A DNA stretch of 64,000 nt from Ferrovibrio sp041906005 (GCF_041906005.1 NZ_JAYRJY010000001.1:2852001-2916000); one strand, 5' to 3'. Positions 7,619 to 15,536 are shown, counted from the first letter of the stretch. Notes: generated by a model not told the origin, from the sequence alone. Translations and numbers: made by a program.

Positions 7619-9655
7619 ATGTCCGCGACTCGCTCCAATGACGGTACCACGCCCAATTCTCTTCGCAAGCGCGAAAAGGCGGGTCCGGAGAAGCCTTGGC
7701 TGTTCCGCACCTATTCGGGCCACAGCTCGGCCAAGGCGTCCAATGCGCTGTATCGGACCAATTTGGGCCGCGGCCAGACCGGCCTGTCAGTCGCCTTCGA
7801 CCTGCCGACCCAGACCGGTTACGACAGCGACCATGTGCTGGCGCGCGGCGAGGTGGGCAAGGTGGGCGTGCCGATCTGCCATCTGGGCGACATGCGGGTC
7901 CTGTTCGACCAGATTCCCCTGGCGCAGATGAACACCTCGATGACGATCAATGCCCCGGCAGCCTGGCTGCTGGCGCTCTATATCGCCGTGGCCGAGGAGC
8001 AGGGCGCGAAACGGTCCGACCTGAACGGCACCGTGCAGAACGACATCATCAAGGAATACCTCTCGCGCGGCACCTATATCTTCCCACCGGCAGCTTCGAT
8101 GCGGCTGATCACCGACGTGATTGCCTTCACCTACCGCGAGCTGCCGAAGTGGAACCCCACCAACGTTTGCAGTTATCACCTGCAGGAAGCGGGCGCCACG
8201 CCGGTGCAGGAACTGGCCTATGCGCTGGCAACGGCGATTGCCGTGCTGGACGCGGTACGCGATTCCGGCCAGGTGCCGGAAGCCGATTTCGCCCAGGCCT
8301 TCGGTCGTATCAGTTTCTTCGTGAACGCCGGCATCCGTTTCGTCACCGAAATTTGCAAGATGCGCGCCTTTGTCGATCTGTGGGAAGAGATCGGCCGCGA
8401 GCGCTATGGCGTCACCGACCCCAAGGCTCTGCTGTTCCGCTACGGCGTGCAGGTCAATTCGCTGGGGCTGACCGAGCCGCAACCGGAAAACAATGTTTAC
8501 CGCATTCTGCTCGAAATGCTGGCGGTGGTGCTGTCCAAGAAGGCCCGCGCCCGCGCCGTGCAGCTTCCGGCCTGGAACGAGGCGCTGGGCCTGCCAAGGC
8601 CATGGGACCAGCAATGGTCGCTGCGCCTGCAGCAGATCGTGGCCTATGAGACCGATCTGCTGGAATATGGCGATCTCTTCGACGGCAACCCGGCGGTGAA
8701 TGCCAAGGTCGAGGAACTGAAAGCCGCCGCGCGTGCCGAGCTGAAACGCATCGAGGATATGGGCGGCGCGATCCAGGCTGTGGAGACCGGTTACCTCAAG
8801 CAGGCTCTTGTCGAAAGCAACACCGCCCGCGTACGTGGCATCGAGACCGGCGAGATCACGGTGGTCGGTGTCAACAAGTTCACCGATAGCGCGCCATCGC
8901 CGCTGGTGGCGAGCGAAGGCGGTGCGATCATGACGGTCGACCCGGCGGCCGAATCCGAGCAGATCGAGCGCCTGAAAGCCTGGCGTGCCAGCCGCGATGC
9001 CAAGGCGGTCGACGCCGCCATTGCCGAACTGGAATCGGCAGCGCGCGACGGCCGCAACATCATGGAACCCAGCATCAAGGCCGCCAAGGCCGGTGTCACC
9101 ACCGGCGAATGGGCGGCGGCCCTGCGCAAGGTATTCGGCGAATATCGCGCGCCTACCGGCGTGGCGGCGGCCAGTGGCGCCCTGGCCAATGACGGCATGG
9201 ACGAACTGCGCGCGGAAGTGAAGGCCGTGGCCAAGCGGCTCGGCCGGCCGCTCAAGCTGCTGGTCGGCAAGCCGGGCCTGGACGGCCATTCCAATGGTGC
9301 CGAGCAGATCGCTGTGAAGGCGCGCGACTGCGGCATGGAAGTGGTCTACGAGGGCATCCGTCTCACGCCGGAACAGATCGTGTCGGCCGCCCTCGAAGAA
9401 GGCGTGCATCTGGTCGGCCTGTCCATCCTCTCTGGCAGTCATGTCGAGTTGGCCACCGATGTCATGCAGCGCATGCGCGCCGAGGGCATCGGCGATGTGC
9501 CGGTGGTGGTGGGCGGCATTATCCCGCCGGAAGACGAGGCCAGGCTGAAGGCGGCCGGCATCGCCGGGGTGTTCACGCCCAAGGATTACGACCTGACCGC
9601 CATCATGCGCGCCATCGTCGCCCTGGTCGATCGCACCTATTCCAAGGCTGCTTAA
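7619..9655 (+). CDS. ecm: Ethylmalonyl-CoA mutase, B12-dependent
   Basis: Isomerises (2R)-ethylmalonyl-CoA to methylsuccinyl-CoA by adenosylcobalamin radical chemistry. About 678 residues: an N-terminal TIM-barrel substrate domain (Y-S-G-H-S-S-A-K-A-S-N and F-D-L-P-T-Q-T-G-Y-D-S-D) and a C-terminal cobalamin domain with the ligand motif D-G-H-S-N-G around residue 560. The size and the start R-K-R-E-K-A-G-P-E-K-P-W match Ecm (older name MeaA) more than methylmalonyl-CoA mutase. The ATG at 7619 is preferred; an in-frame TTG at 7601 would add six residues. Its neighbours ccr and mcd are the preceding and following pathway enzymes apart from the epimerase. Confidence 0.94.
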   Translation: MSATRSNDGTTPNSLRKREKAGPEKPWLFRTYSGHSSAKASNALYRTNLGRGQTGLSVAFDLPTQTGYDSDHVLARGEVGKVGVPICHLGDMRVLFDQIPLAQMNTSMTINAPAAWLLALYIAVAEEQGAKRSDLNGTVQNDIIKEYLSRGTYIFPPAASMRLITDVIAFTYRELPKWNPTNVCSYHLQEAGATPVQELAYALATAIAVLDAVRDSGQVPEADFAQAFGRISFFVNAGIRFVTEICKMRAFVDLWEEIGRERYGVTDPKALLFRYGVQVNSLGLTEPQPENNVYRILLEMLAVVLSKKARARAVQLPAWNEALGLPRPWDQQWSLRLQQIVAYETDLLEYGDLFDGNPAVNAKVEELKAAARAELKRIEDMGGAIQAVETGYLKQALVESNTARVRGIETGEITVVGVNKFTDSAPSPLVASEGGAIMTVDPAAESEQIERLKAWRASRDAKAVDAAIAELESAARDGRNIMEPSIKAAKAGVTTGEWAAALRKVFGEYRAPTGVAAASGALANDGMDELRAEVKAVAKRLGRPLKLLVGKPGLDGHSNGAEQIAVKARDCGMEVVYEGIRLTPEQIVSAALEEGVHLVGLSILSGSHVELATDVMQRMRAEGIGDVPVVVGGIIPPEDEARLKAAGIAGVFTPKDYDLTAIMRAIVALVDRTYSKAA

Positions 9656-9716
9656 AGCGCGGCGCCGATTGCGCTCGGTCAAACATCCGTCGTCCCCGCC
9701 GGGATAGGTTGATGGC

Positions 9717-11195
9717 ATGACCGAGCCCAATCCTGCCGATATTGCCAGCCTGTTTGTCCCGACCCCGGACGACGTGATCGAGACCCATATCTCGCGCGTT
9801 TTTCTCACCGGGGATCGCGCCTGGAAACTGAAGAAGGCCGTCGCTCTGCCCTATGTCGATTTCTCCACCCTGGAGAAGCGGCGTATCGCCTGTGAACGCG
9901 AAGTGGCGTTGAACCGCCGCACCGCGCCACAGCTTTACCTCGGCTGTCGTGCGGTCTATCGCGATGCCATGGGCGGGCTGTCGTTCGATCCGCAAGGCGC
10001 GGCCATCGAATGGCTGGTCGAGATGCGGCGCTTCGATGCGCGCAAGACGCTGGACCGGCTACTGGCCGATGGTGCCGCGACGCCCGCGATGATTACGGCG
10101 CTGGCCGCCGATATCGCCGCCTTTCATGCCCGCGCCGAAATCGTGGAACGTGAGGCCGAAGACATGGTGTCCCAGACCATCGCCTTGAACGATGCTGCTT
10201 TTGCCAATCTGCCGCCCGGCGCGCTACCATCGGAGGCATTCGCCGAGTTCCATGCGGCACAGCAGGCGGAAATGGAGCGACGTCGATCTTTGCTGGCGCG
10301 GCGGCGTGCCGACGGCCGTATGCGTTACGGCCATGGCGATCTGCATCTGCGCAACATCGCGGTGATCGACGGACATCCGGTCTTGTTCGATTGCCTGGAA
10401 TTCGACGACGATCTCGCTGCCGTCGACATCATGTATGACCTGGCTTTCCTGCTGATGGATCTTGTGCAGCAGCAGCGCGGCGATCTGGCCAATCTGGCGC
10501 TGAACACATGGCTGGAGGCGATGCCTGACGATGCCGGCGTCGCCCTGCTGCCGCTTTATGTGGCGCTGCGCGCCGCAATCCGCTGTCACATCGCAGCACT
10601 CACCGACGTTGGCCGCGGGGATGCTGCACGGTATCTGGCGTTGGCGCGGCAGGCGTTGAATCAGCCGGCGCCGCGGCTGATCCTGGTTGGCGGCCTGTCG
10701 GGTACTGGCAAGACCACACTGGCCCGCGCGCTGGCGCCCGAATTTGGCGGCCCTTGCGGCGCGGTGATCCTGCGCAGCGACACGATCCGCAAAGCCTTGC
10801 ACAACGTGCCGGCCTTGCAACGCCTGCCGCAAGACAGCTACACGCCAGAAAGCAGCCGGCATGTCTATGCCGTTTTGCTGGAGCGGGCGCGGATACTGCT
10901 GCAGGCCGGCGCCAGCGTGATCCTGGATGCGGTCTATGGAAAGCCGGAAGAACGCGAAGCCGCCGCCGCTCTGGCGCGCGAGATGAATTGCCGCTGCGAC
11001 GGGCTGTGGCTGACGGCGGATCCCGAGGTCCTGACCGCACGGGTGGCGGCGCGGCGCGGCGATGCTTCTGACGCGACCGAAGAAGTCGTGCGCTGGCAGC
11101 TGCAGCATCTGTCGCCGCCGGCCGACTGGAAAACCGTGGATGCGGGCGCCGGGCCCAGGGAAACCCTGCGACGGGCCAAGGCGGCGCTGGTCTGA
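9717..11195 (+). CDS. Fused APH-like kinase and P-loop ATPase protein
   Basis: A 492-residue two-domain protein. Residues 1 to about 310 resemble aminoglycoside phosphotransferase-fold kinases, with the catalytic loop G-H-G-D-L-H-L-R-N-I and the metal segment L-F-D-C-L-E-F-D-D. Residues from about 320 on form a zeta-toxin/gluconate kinase-like P-loop domain starting with G-G-L-S-G-T-G-K-T-T-L-A-R-A-L. This fusion is widespread (COG2187 plus COG0645 in older annotation), but its substrate is not established. It stands alone between ecm and a small membrane protein. Drug resistance should not be assumed from the fold. Confidence 0.85.
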   Translation: MTEPNPADIASLFVPTPDDVIETHISRVFLTGDRAWKLKKAVALPYVDFSTLEKRRIACEREVALNRRTAPQLYLGCRAVYRDAMGGLSFDPQGAAIEWLVEMRRFDARKTLDRLLADGAATPAMITALAADIAAFHARAEIVEREAEDMVSQTIALNDAAFANLPPGALPSEAFAEFHAAQQAEMERRRSLLARRRADGRMRYGHGDLHLRNIAVIDGHPVLFDCLEFDDDLAAVDIMYDLAFLLMDLVQQQRGDLANLALNTWLEAMPDDAGVALLPLYVALRAAIRCHIAALTDVGRGDAARYLALARQALNQPAPRLILVGGLSGTGKTTLARALAPEFGGPCGAVILRSDTIRKALHNVPALQRLPQDSYTPESSRHVYAVLLERARILLQAGASVILDAVYGKPEEREAAAALAREMNCRCDGLWLTADPEVLTARVAARRGDASDATEEVVRWQLQHLSPPADWKTVDAGAGPRETLRRAKAALV

Positions 11196-11267
11196 GCGGG
11201 CTGCTCAGGCTGGCATCGGCTTGATCTTGCTGCTATCGAAGAGACGTTAGCCAACGAGGGGTGCCCC

Positions 11268-11606
11268 GTGTTTCGGTTTTCGCGCTGGATCAGGCCGCAG
11301 ACGGTCTTCGGCCGCATTGTCTCCAGTCTGGTTTTTGGCCTGTCGCTGCCGGTGGTGCTGTTTGGCATCCTGCTGCTGCGCACGCATGGCTATGAGCCCA
11401 TGGGTCTGTGCCATCCGGTGCCCGCCGTCGAGGGGCATATCCCGATCGACATGAGCCGTGGCAGTGGCGTTCCCACCACCTGCGGTATCGATGGGTCCTT
11501 TGTGTTGACCAACATGCTGTTGCCCGGCCTGGGCTTCGCATTACTGGCCTATCTGCTGATGGCCTTGCTCAAGCGCGCCGAGGATAAGGCCAACCCCGCC
11601 CGCTGA
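11268..11606 (+). CDS. Small membrane protein of unknown function
   Basis: A 112-residue protein with two clear hydrophobic helices, about residues 14-38 and 78-98, and a roughly 40-residue loop between them holding two cysteines (L-C-H-P-V-P and T-T-C-G-I-D). With a positively charged N-terminus and C-terminus, both ends are likely cytoplasmic and the cysteine loop periplasmic, so a disulfide is possible. The start is GTG at 11268 with GAGGGG eight bases upstream. I do not recognise a family. It is convergent with the EF-hand gene, 19 bases apart. Confidence 0.65.
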   Translation: MFRFSRWIRPQTVFGRIVSSLVFGLSLPVVLFGILLLRTHGYEPMGLCHPVPAVEGHIPIDMSRGSGVPTTCGIDGSFVLTNMLLPGLGFALLAYLLMALLKRAEDKANPAR

Positions 11607-11625
11607 GGGCGGGGCGGCCATTCGT

Positions 11626-12207
11626 TCAGGCTGAAACCGAGAGCGATCCGCTCGTGGTGCCGGTCTGTGTCAGGTAGTCCTGACTGCGGGCGTATTTTTC
11701 CAGCTGGGCCAGAAAGCTCTGCACCAGGCTGTCGGTCGAGGTTTCGTCGCTTGACGCGCTGGCTTCCTTGCTTTCGCTGGTGCTGCTGTATTGCTCCAGC
11801 AGGTCGAGCAGGGTCGAAACCGTGGTGTCGTCCTCCCCGTCTTCCTCCGACGCAGCCCCGAGCGAGCCCCGGGACGGCTCCCCGGGCGGCGGTCCCGGCG
11901 GGGGTGGCGGCATCTGGCTGCCTTCCTGGGCCGCGATCAGGCCGGCCTGCATGTTTTCGGCCATCTTCTGAAAGCCGGAATCGAATTCGGTGCTGGTGAC
12001 ATTGCCGTCGCCATCGCTGTCGAAGGCGGCGATCACGTCATCGGCTGCCAGGCCGCTGCTGGCATCCGATGTGCCCTGCAGGGTTTCCAGTAGCGACGAG
12101 ATTTCGCTGCTGTCGAGTTTGCCATCCGCGTTGCTGTCGTTTTTCACGAACAGTTGCTGCATGACCTGCTGCAGCGGATTGCTGCCGCTGCCGATACTGC
12201 TAACCAT
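11626..12207 (-). CDS. EF-hand domain protein with proline-rich linker
   Basis: A 193-residue protein with two EF-hand loops: D-S-N-A-D-G-K-L-D-S-S-E near residue 24 and D-S-D-G-D-G-N-V-T-S-T-E near residue 65. Both have the aspartate/glycine/glutamate pattern expected to bind calcium. A proline-rich stretch (P-P-P-P-P-G-P-P-P-G) and a Ser/Glu-rich low-complexity segment follow. No signal peptide is visible. The ATG at 12207 is chosen because AAAAGGAGG lies six bases before it; the frame extends upstream without a good start. Function is unknown; calcium buffering or sensing is suggested only by the motifs. Confidence 0.8.
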   Translation of the reverse strand: MVSSIGSGSNPLQQVMQQLFVKNDSNADGKLDSSEISSLLETLQGTSDASSGLAADDVIAAFDSDGDGNVTSTEFDSGFQKMAENMQAGLIAAQEGSQMPPPPPGPPPGEPSRGSLGAASEEDGEDDTTVSTLLDLLEQYSSTSESKEASASSDETSTDSLVQSFLAQLEKYARSQDYLTQTGTTSGSLSVSA

Positions 12208-12411
12208 GGGACCTCCTTTTAGACGTCTTGCGTTATCGAAGCCCGCGGCGGGGTGCATTACCGCCGTGTCTCCACAGACCGGCCTCTCAAGTCGCATGCC
12301 AGCGGTCATAGCGCGTAAACGCATGGGAAGCCGATGTTATGTTGTGACGATGTGTGTCATGGCCGGCATGTGCCGGCTACCCGGCAGAAACCCACCGGCA
12401 GGATTTGCCGC

Positions 12412-12430
12412 AATCATGTCACGCTGCGAC
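12412..12430 (-). repeat. Copy A of a 19-bp imperfect direct repeat
   Basis: On the plus strand AATCATGTCACGCTGCGAC; a second copy with three or four mismatches lies at 13589-13607. Copy A is about 205 bases upstream of the EF-hand start and just beyond the end of the ABC membrane gene. It may be a shared regulatory site. The rest of the 263-base gap 12208-12470 holds no gene; there is a perfect dyad GCCGGCA/TGCCGGC at 12362-12377. Confidence 0.45.
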
Positions 12431-12470
12431 GCGAGACAGACGGCAACGACATTTCAATTCGTTGCAGACG

Positions 12471-13529
12471 TCAGGCCAATTGGTGGACCAGGCTGCGATA
12501 GCGGCTGATCACCACCTTGGAATCCTGCCACCAGTACAGCAATTCCTCCCAAGGCGGAGTCAGATCACGATAGGCCGCGATCACGGCGACCAACGCGCCG
12601 ACGCTGACTTTGCCGTCCAGCACGAACCAGCCTCCGGCGGCATAGAACATGAACGGCGTGAGCTGGCCGGCGAAATTGAGGAAAAAATAGGTGAAGAACT
12701 TGTTGATATAGATCGAGGCGCGGTTCCGGCGAATATCGTCGATCTCGTGTTCCAGCGGGGGCGTTGGCAAAGGCGGCAGGCCGGCATCGGCGCCGCTGGT
12801 GCCGGCTCGACGGCTGATTTCGTATTCGATTTCCTGCGACAACACACGGATATGCTCGATGCGCTCGATCTCCAACTGGGTGCGGCGGGCTACCAGCCTG
12901 GGGAAAATCCAGGCTTGCAATGGAAACAGAACCAATGCAGCCAACCCCAGCCAGGGATCCTGGGCAAAGATGAAGATCAGGGCCGTGGTCAACAGGCCGC
13001 CCTGGATGGCGGGCAGCGAAATGATGTCGCCGCAGAAGCCCCCGATCGGTTCGGGCTCCATCACCACCATGGGCATCAGCCGGCCATGCAACTCGGCAAT
13101 GCGTGGATGTTCGGGATTGTTGGCCATGGCCAGCAGTGTGCGACGCAGATGGGCCACCACGCGTTCGGTCAGGATGCCCTTGTAGATATTCACCACCATT
13201 TTCAGAAGCTGGTACACCAGCACGCAGCCAAGGAAGGCAAAGCTCAGTTCCAGCAGCATTTCCCGAGCCGGCGCCGTGTAAAGACCGAAGCCAAAAAGCT
13301 CCAGCATCACCGGTGCGTCATGCGTGTCAGCGAGCAGGACGCGATTGATCAGGGTTTTCGCCACTTCCAGCGACAGATAATAAAAAGGCAGGCTGGCTAG
13401 CGTGACGCCGACAAGTATCGCCTGATTGCGCCAGGTCGCCCGCAATACAAAGCCAAACAATGTCCGGTTCAGGCCACCGGGCAACATTTCCGGAGGATGA
13501 GAGGGGATAGAACCGGGCACCGTGGTCAC
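12471..13529 (-). CDS. ABC exporter transmembrane domain without ATPase domain
   Basis: A 352-residue protein resembling the type IV (exporter) transmembrane domain of ABC transporters, with about five or six hydrophobic helices. One is near residue 42 (I-L-V-G-V-T-L-A-S-L-P-F-Y-Y); others are near 100-115, 200 and 310-330, and a cytoplasmic loop pattern lies between them. No Walker A, ABC signature or Walker B motif follows: the frame stops after S-L-V-H-Q-L-A, and no other frame in the next 260 bases supplies an ATPase. It could work with a separately encoded ATPase or be a truncated gene. The start is a GTG with a weak ribosome site, so the N-terminus is uncertain. Confidence 0.72.
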   Translation of the reverse strand: MTTVPGSIPSHPPEMLPGGLNRTLFGFVLRATWRNQAILVGVTLASLPFYYLSLEVAKTLINRVLLADTHDAPVMLELFGFGLYTAPAREMLLELSFAFLGCVLVYQLLKMVVNIYKGILTERVVAHLRRTLLAMANNPEHPRIAELHGRLMPMVVMEPEPIGGFCGDIISLPAIQGGLLTTALIFIFAQDPWLGLAALVLFPLQAWIFPRLVARRTQLEIERIEHIRVLSQEIEYEISRRAGTSGADAGLPPLPTPPLEHEIDDIRRNRASIYINKFFTYFFLNFAGQLTPFMFYAAGGWFVLDGKVSVGALVAVIAAYRDLTPPWEELLYWWQDSKVVISRYRSLVHQLA

Positions 13530-13588
13530 GGCAGGTCTCGCAGGATGATCTGGCAGGCCTGGGGTCAGGAAGCGTGCGTCTCGCCCGT

Positions 13589-13607
13589 AATCATGTCACA
13601 CCGCAAC
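13589..13607 (-). repeat. Copy B of the 19-bp imperfect direct repeat
   Basis: Plus-strand AATCATGTCACACCGCAAC, about 60 bases upstream of the ABC membrane gene start. It matches copy A (12412-12430) over AATCATGTCAC apart from the end, then C-GC-AC. Each copy lies upstream of a minus-strand gene, which favours a regulatory element over an insertion footprint. Confidence 0.45.
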
Positions 13608-13629
13608 CGCTGGGATCAGCCCCGTCGTC

Positions 13630-13665
13630 AAAAAAACCGCCCGGCCAGGGGGAGATGGCCGGGCG
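13630..13665 (-). terminator. Strong Rho-independent terminator
   Basis: CGCCCGGCCA (13638-13647) and TGGCCGGGCG (13656-13665) form a perfect 10-bp stem with an 8-base loop. Read on the minus strand, it is followed by seven T residues (13636-13630). It ends whatever is transcribed leftward from the 13.67-13.88 kb region, either the SnoaL-like transcript or the candidate small RNA. Confidence 0.88.
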
Positions 13666-13845
13666 AGTTATGCTTCGGCTGGGACCGAAGTGGGAGGAAA
13701 GGCGCGGCAGCGGGCGCTGGGCCTGGGCCGCGCGACGTTTGCTGGTCGGCCGCCGGTTGGGACAGGGCTCGGCGGTAGGCAACCGCAAGCATAATATACA
13801 CTTAAAGATGCATTGTAACTAAAAAACACCAATTAAAATGCGATA
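13630..13845 (-). ncRNA. Candidate structured small RNA
   Basis: A GC-rich, heavily base-paired segment lies between an AT-rich promoter-like stretch and the terminator at 13630-13665. TTATGCTTCGG (13668-13678) pairs with CCGCAAGCATAA (13783-13794, one bulge) as a closing stem. Inside are arm 1 (13702-13708 with 13727-13733) and arm 2 (13739-13742 and 13750-13755 with 13770-13775 and 13779-13782). TTTCCTCCC at 13700-13692, minus sense, is an unpaired anti-Shine-Dalgarno-like run. A perfect TATAAT lies at 13857-13852, but its -35 partner (TTGAGC, 20-base spacer) is poor, so the 5' end is approximate. The 65-codon minus-strand frame across it runs through the terminator stem and is Arg/Pro-rich, so it is unlikely to be translated. 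It matches no RNA family that I recognise. Confidence 0.4.
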
Positions 13846-13879
13846 TTTCATATTATAGAGGTTGTGTCCGCTGGCCGGC

Positions 13880-14380
13880 TCAAGGCAATTGGCCCAACTG
13901 CCGCAACAGGCCGAGATCGTCGGTACGGCGCCAATGTTCGATGATCTTGCCGGCTTCGATCCGCTCGATCTGCATCTGCTCGACTTCAATGCGCCGGCCC
14001 GTGGGCGCCATGCCGAACAGCTCGCCTTTATGGGTGGCGCGCAGGATGACGCGCACGGCCACCTTGTCAGGTGCGATCACCATGTCCTCGATGGTGTAAT
14101 GCATGTCCGGCAGGCCGATGCGCATGGCGGCCACGATAGGCTTCAGTCCGGCCGGACCGGGTTGCGGATCTGGCAGACCGGGGCTGTGGTTGCGATAGGC
14201 TGGATGCATCAGGTCGTCCAGTACCTCCAGCCGGCCCTGGTTCCACACCTCTTCGAAATAGCGCTCGATCAGACGGCGGTTTTGGGCGATGCGGTCATCG
14301 ACGAAATCCCCGGCCTGCGCGGGGCTGACGCTGAGCAGGGCGGCGGCCAACGCTGCGGCGGTGGTTTGTTTTACGGTCAT
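13880..14380 (-). CDS. Exported SnoaL-like (NTF2-fold) protein
   Basis: A 166-residue protein with a signal peptide (A-A-A-L-A-A-A-L-L-S-V-S-P-A-Q-A, cleavage likely after residue 23) followed by a SnoaL/ester-cyclase-like domain. Markers are Y-F-E-E-V-W-N-Q-G and the core N-H-S-P-G-L-P-D, then V-A-V-R-V-I-L-R-A-T-H-K-G and the late H-W-R-R-T-D-D-L-G-L-L-R-Q-L-G. The fold is used for small hydrophobic ligands; no reaction can be assigned. The ATG at 14380 is preferred because it begins the signal peptide and has GGAG upstream. It is divergent from the LysR gene, which probably controls it. Confidence 0.78.
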   Translation of the reverse strand: MTVKQTTAAALAAALLSVSPAQAGDFVDDRIAQNRRLIERYFEEVWNQGRLEVLDDLMHPAYRNHSPGLPDPQPGPAGLKPIVAAMRIGLPDMHYTIEDMVIAPDKVAVRVILRATHKGELFGMAPTGRRIEVEQMQIERIEAGKIIEHWRRTDDLGLLRQLGQLP

Positions 14381-14438
14381 GGCGGGGTCTCCAGTGTTAT
14401 GCCTGCCCTGGATACGCCATCGCTTTGTCATGCGTCTA

Positions 14439-14466
14439 ATGCATGGTATTGATAGTCGCCATGCAT
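14439..14466. promoter_or_regulatory. Perfect dyad overlapping the LysR start codon
   Basis: ATGCATGG (14439-14446) and CCATGCAT (14459-14466) are exact reverse complements 12 bases apart. The right arm contains the LysR start codon. The spacing and the divergent layout fit a LysR-type recognition site with autorepression and control of the SnoaL-like gene 59 bases to the left. Confidence 0.55.
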
Positions 14467-15381
14467 GAAACGGATTTGCGTAACGTTGATTTCCAGTTGC
14501 TGGTGGCCCTCCGTGCCCTGATTGAGGAACGCAGTGTGTCCCGCGCCGCGCGGCGCCTCAATCTCAGCCAGCCGGCCATGAGCCGCGTATTGGCGCGGCT
14601 GCGGCTGCTGTTCAGCGATCCGCTGCTGGTCCGTGGTCGCCAGGGGCTGCTTCCCACGCCGCGTGCACTGGGGTTGCTGCCCGCGCTCGGCCGCCTGCTG
14701 GAGGATGCCGCCCGCTTGGTGGCGCCGCAGCACTTCGATCCAGGCGTCGCCACCGGGGCCTTCCATATCGCCGCCAATGATTATGCGGCTCAGGTGGTGC
14801 TGCCCGGCCTGCTCGCGCGCCTGCGTGCCGCTGCGCCAAAGATGGATATCAACATCCGGCCCAACGATACCCGCGCGCTGGAGGATCTGGAATCCGGCCG
14901 GCTCGACCTGGCTTTGGGGGTGTTCCGTGAGGCACCGGCCGGCTTCTACCGGCAGGAATTGGTGCGCGACCATTTCGTGACTTTACTGCGCCGCAGGCAT
15001 CCGGCTCTGAAAGCGAAATTCACCATGGCCGCTTATCTGAAACTGCCACATCTCTTTGTCACGCTCAGCGGCCAGGGTGTGGGGACGGTGGATGTCGCGC
15101 TGAAGCAGCAGGGGTATGAACGCCGCATTGCCGCGCGTGTCTCCACATTCATGGCCGTGCCCGGCATTCTGCAGAATTCCGATCTCGCGCTCACCCTGCC
15201 GGCGCTGCTGGCGGATTATCTCTGCCAGGACAGGTCGCTGAAACAGGTTGCACTGCCTTTCCGCATCGCTCCCTTCGCCATCGCCCAGCTCTGGCACGAA
15301 CGCCGCCAGGCCGATGCCGCTCATGTCTGGCTCCGGCGGCAGGTGAAGGCAAGCCTGGTCAAAGCGAAACCGCTTGGCTAG
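14461..15381 (+). CDS. LysR family transcriptional regulator
   Basis: A 306-residue regulator. The N-terminal winged helix shows L-R-N-V-D-F-Q-L-L-V-A-L-R-A-L-I-E-E-R-S-V-S-R-A-A-R-R-L-N-L in separate helices, then S-Q-P-A-M-S-R-V-L-A-R-L-R as recognition helix and D-P-L-L-V-R-G after it, as in the NodD/LeuO-like branch. The effector domain begins near residue 95 (G-A-F-H-I-A-A-N-D-Y). The ATG at 14461 fits the family N-terminus; an in-frame ATG at 14443 would add six residues. The inducer is unknown. The divergent SnoaL-like gene is the natural target. Confidence 0.88.
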   Translation: MHETDLRNVDFQLLVALRALIEERSVSRAARRLNLSQPAMSRVLARLRLLFSDPLLVRGRQGLLPTPRALGLLPALGRLLEDAARLVAPQHFDPGVATGAFHIAANDYAAQVVLPGLLARLRAAAPKMDINIRPNDTRALEDLESGRLDLALGVFREAPAGFYRQELVRDHFVTLLRRRHPALKAKFTMAAYLKLPHLFVTLSGQGVGTVDVALKQQGYERRIAARVSTFMAVPGILQNSDLALTLPALLADYLCQDRSLKQVALPFRIAPFAIAQLWHERRQADAAHVWLRRQVKASLVKAKPLG

Positions 15382-15536
15382 CCCCGTCGGGCGTCTCTTG
15401 AAATTGGCTCAGCCGCTCCCATCTCTGTGACACTGGGTCCGGGCCCCTCTGGCAGCCTTTTCGCTGCGATGTCGGACTCTTCCACCTGATGAGCGCCACT
15501 TCATTGACCCGGTGCTCTGATTTTGGGAGGTCTTGG

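Noticed and set aside
7787..9808. 673-codon minus-strand frame opposite ecm
   Set aside because: Arises from the codon pattern of ecm read in reverse; Gly/His/Gln-rich and without domains.
9717..11195. Aminoglycoside resistance gene
   Set aside because: The kinase fold is fused to a P-loop domain in a widespread chromosomal family; no evidence of drug modification or mobile context.
13591..13788. 65-codon minus-strand frame in the candidate RNA region
   Set aside because: Arg/Pro-rich, lacks a ribosome site and continues through a perfect terminator stem.
13630..13794. Assignment of the small RNA as 6S RNA, 4.5S RNA or tmRNA
   Set aside because: Length is near 6S, but no central open bubble or known conserved core could be matched, the 4.5S tip motif is absent, and no tmRNA tag or tRNA-like ends are seen.
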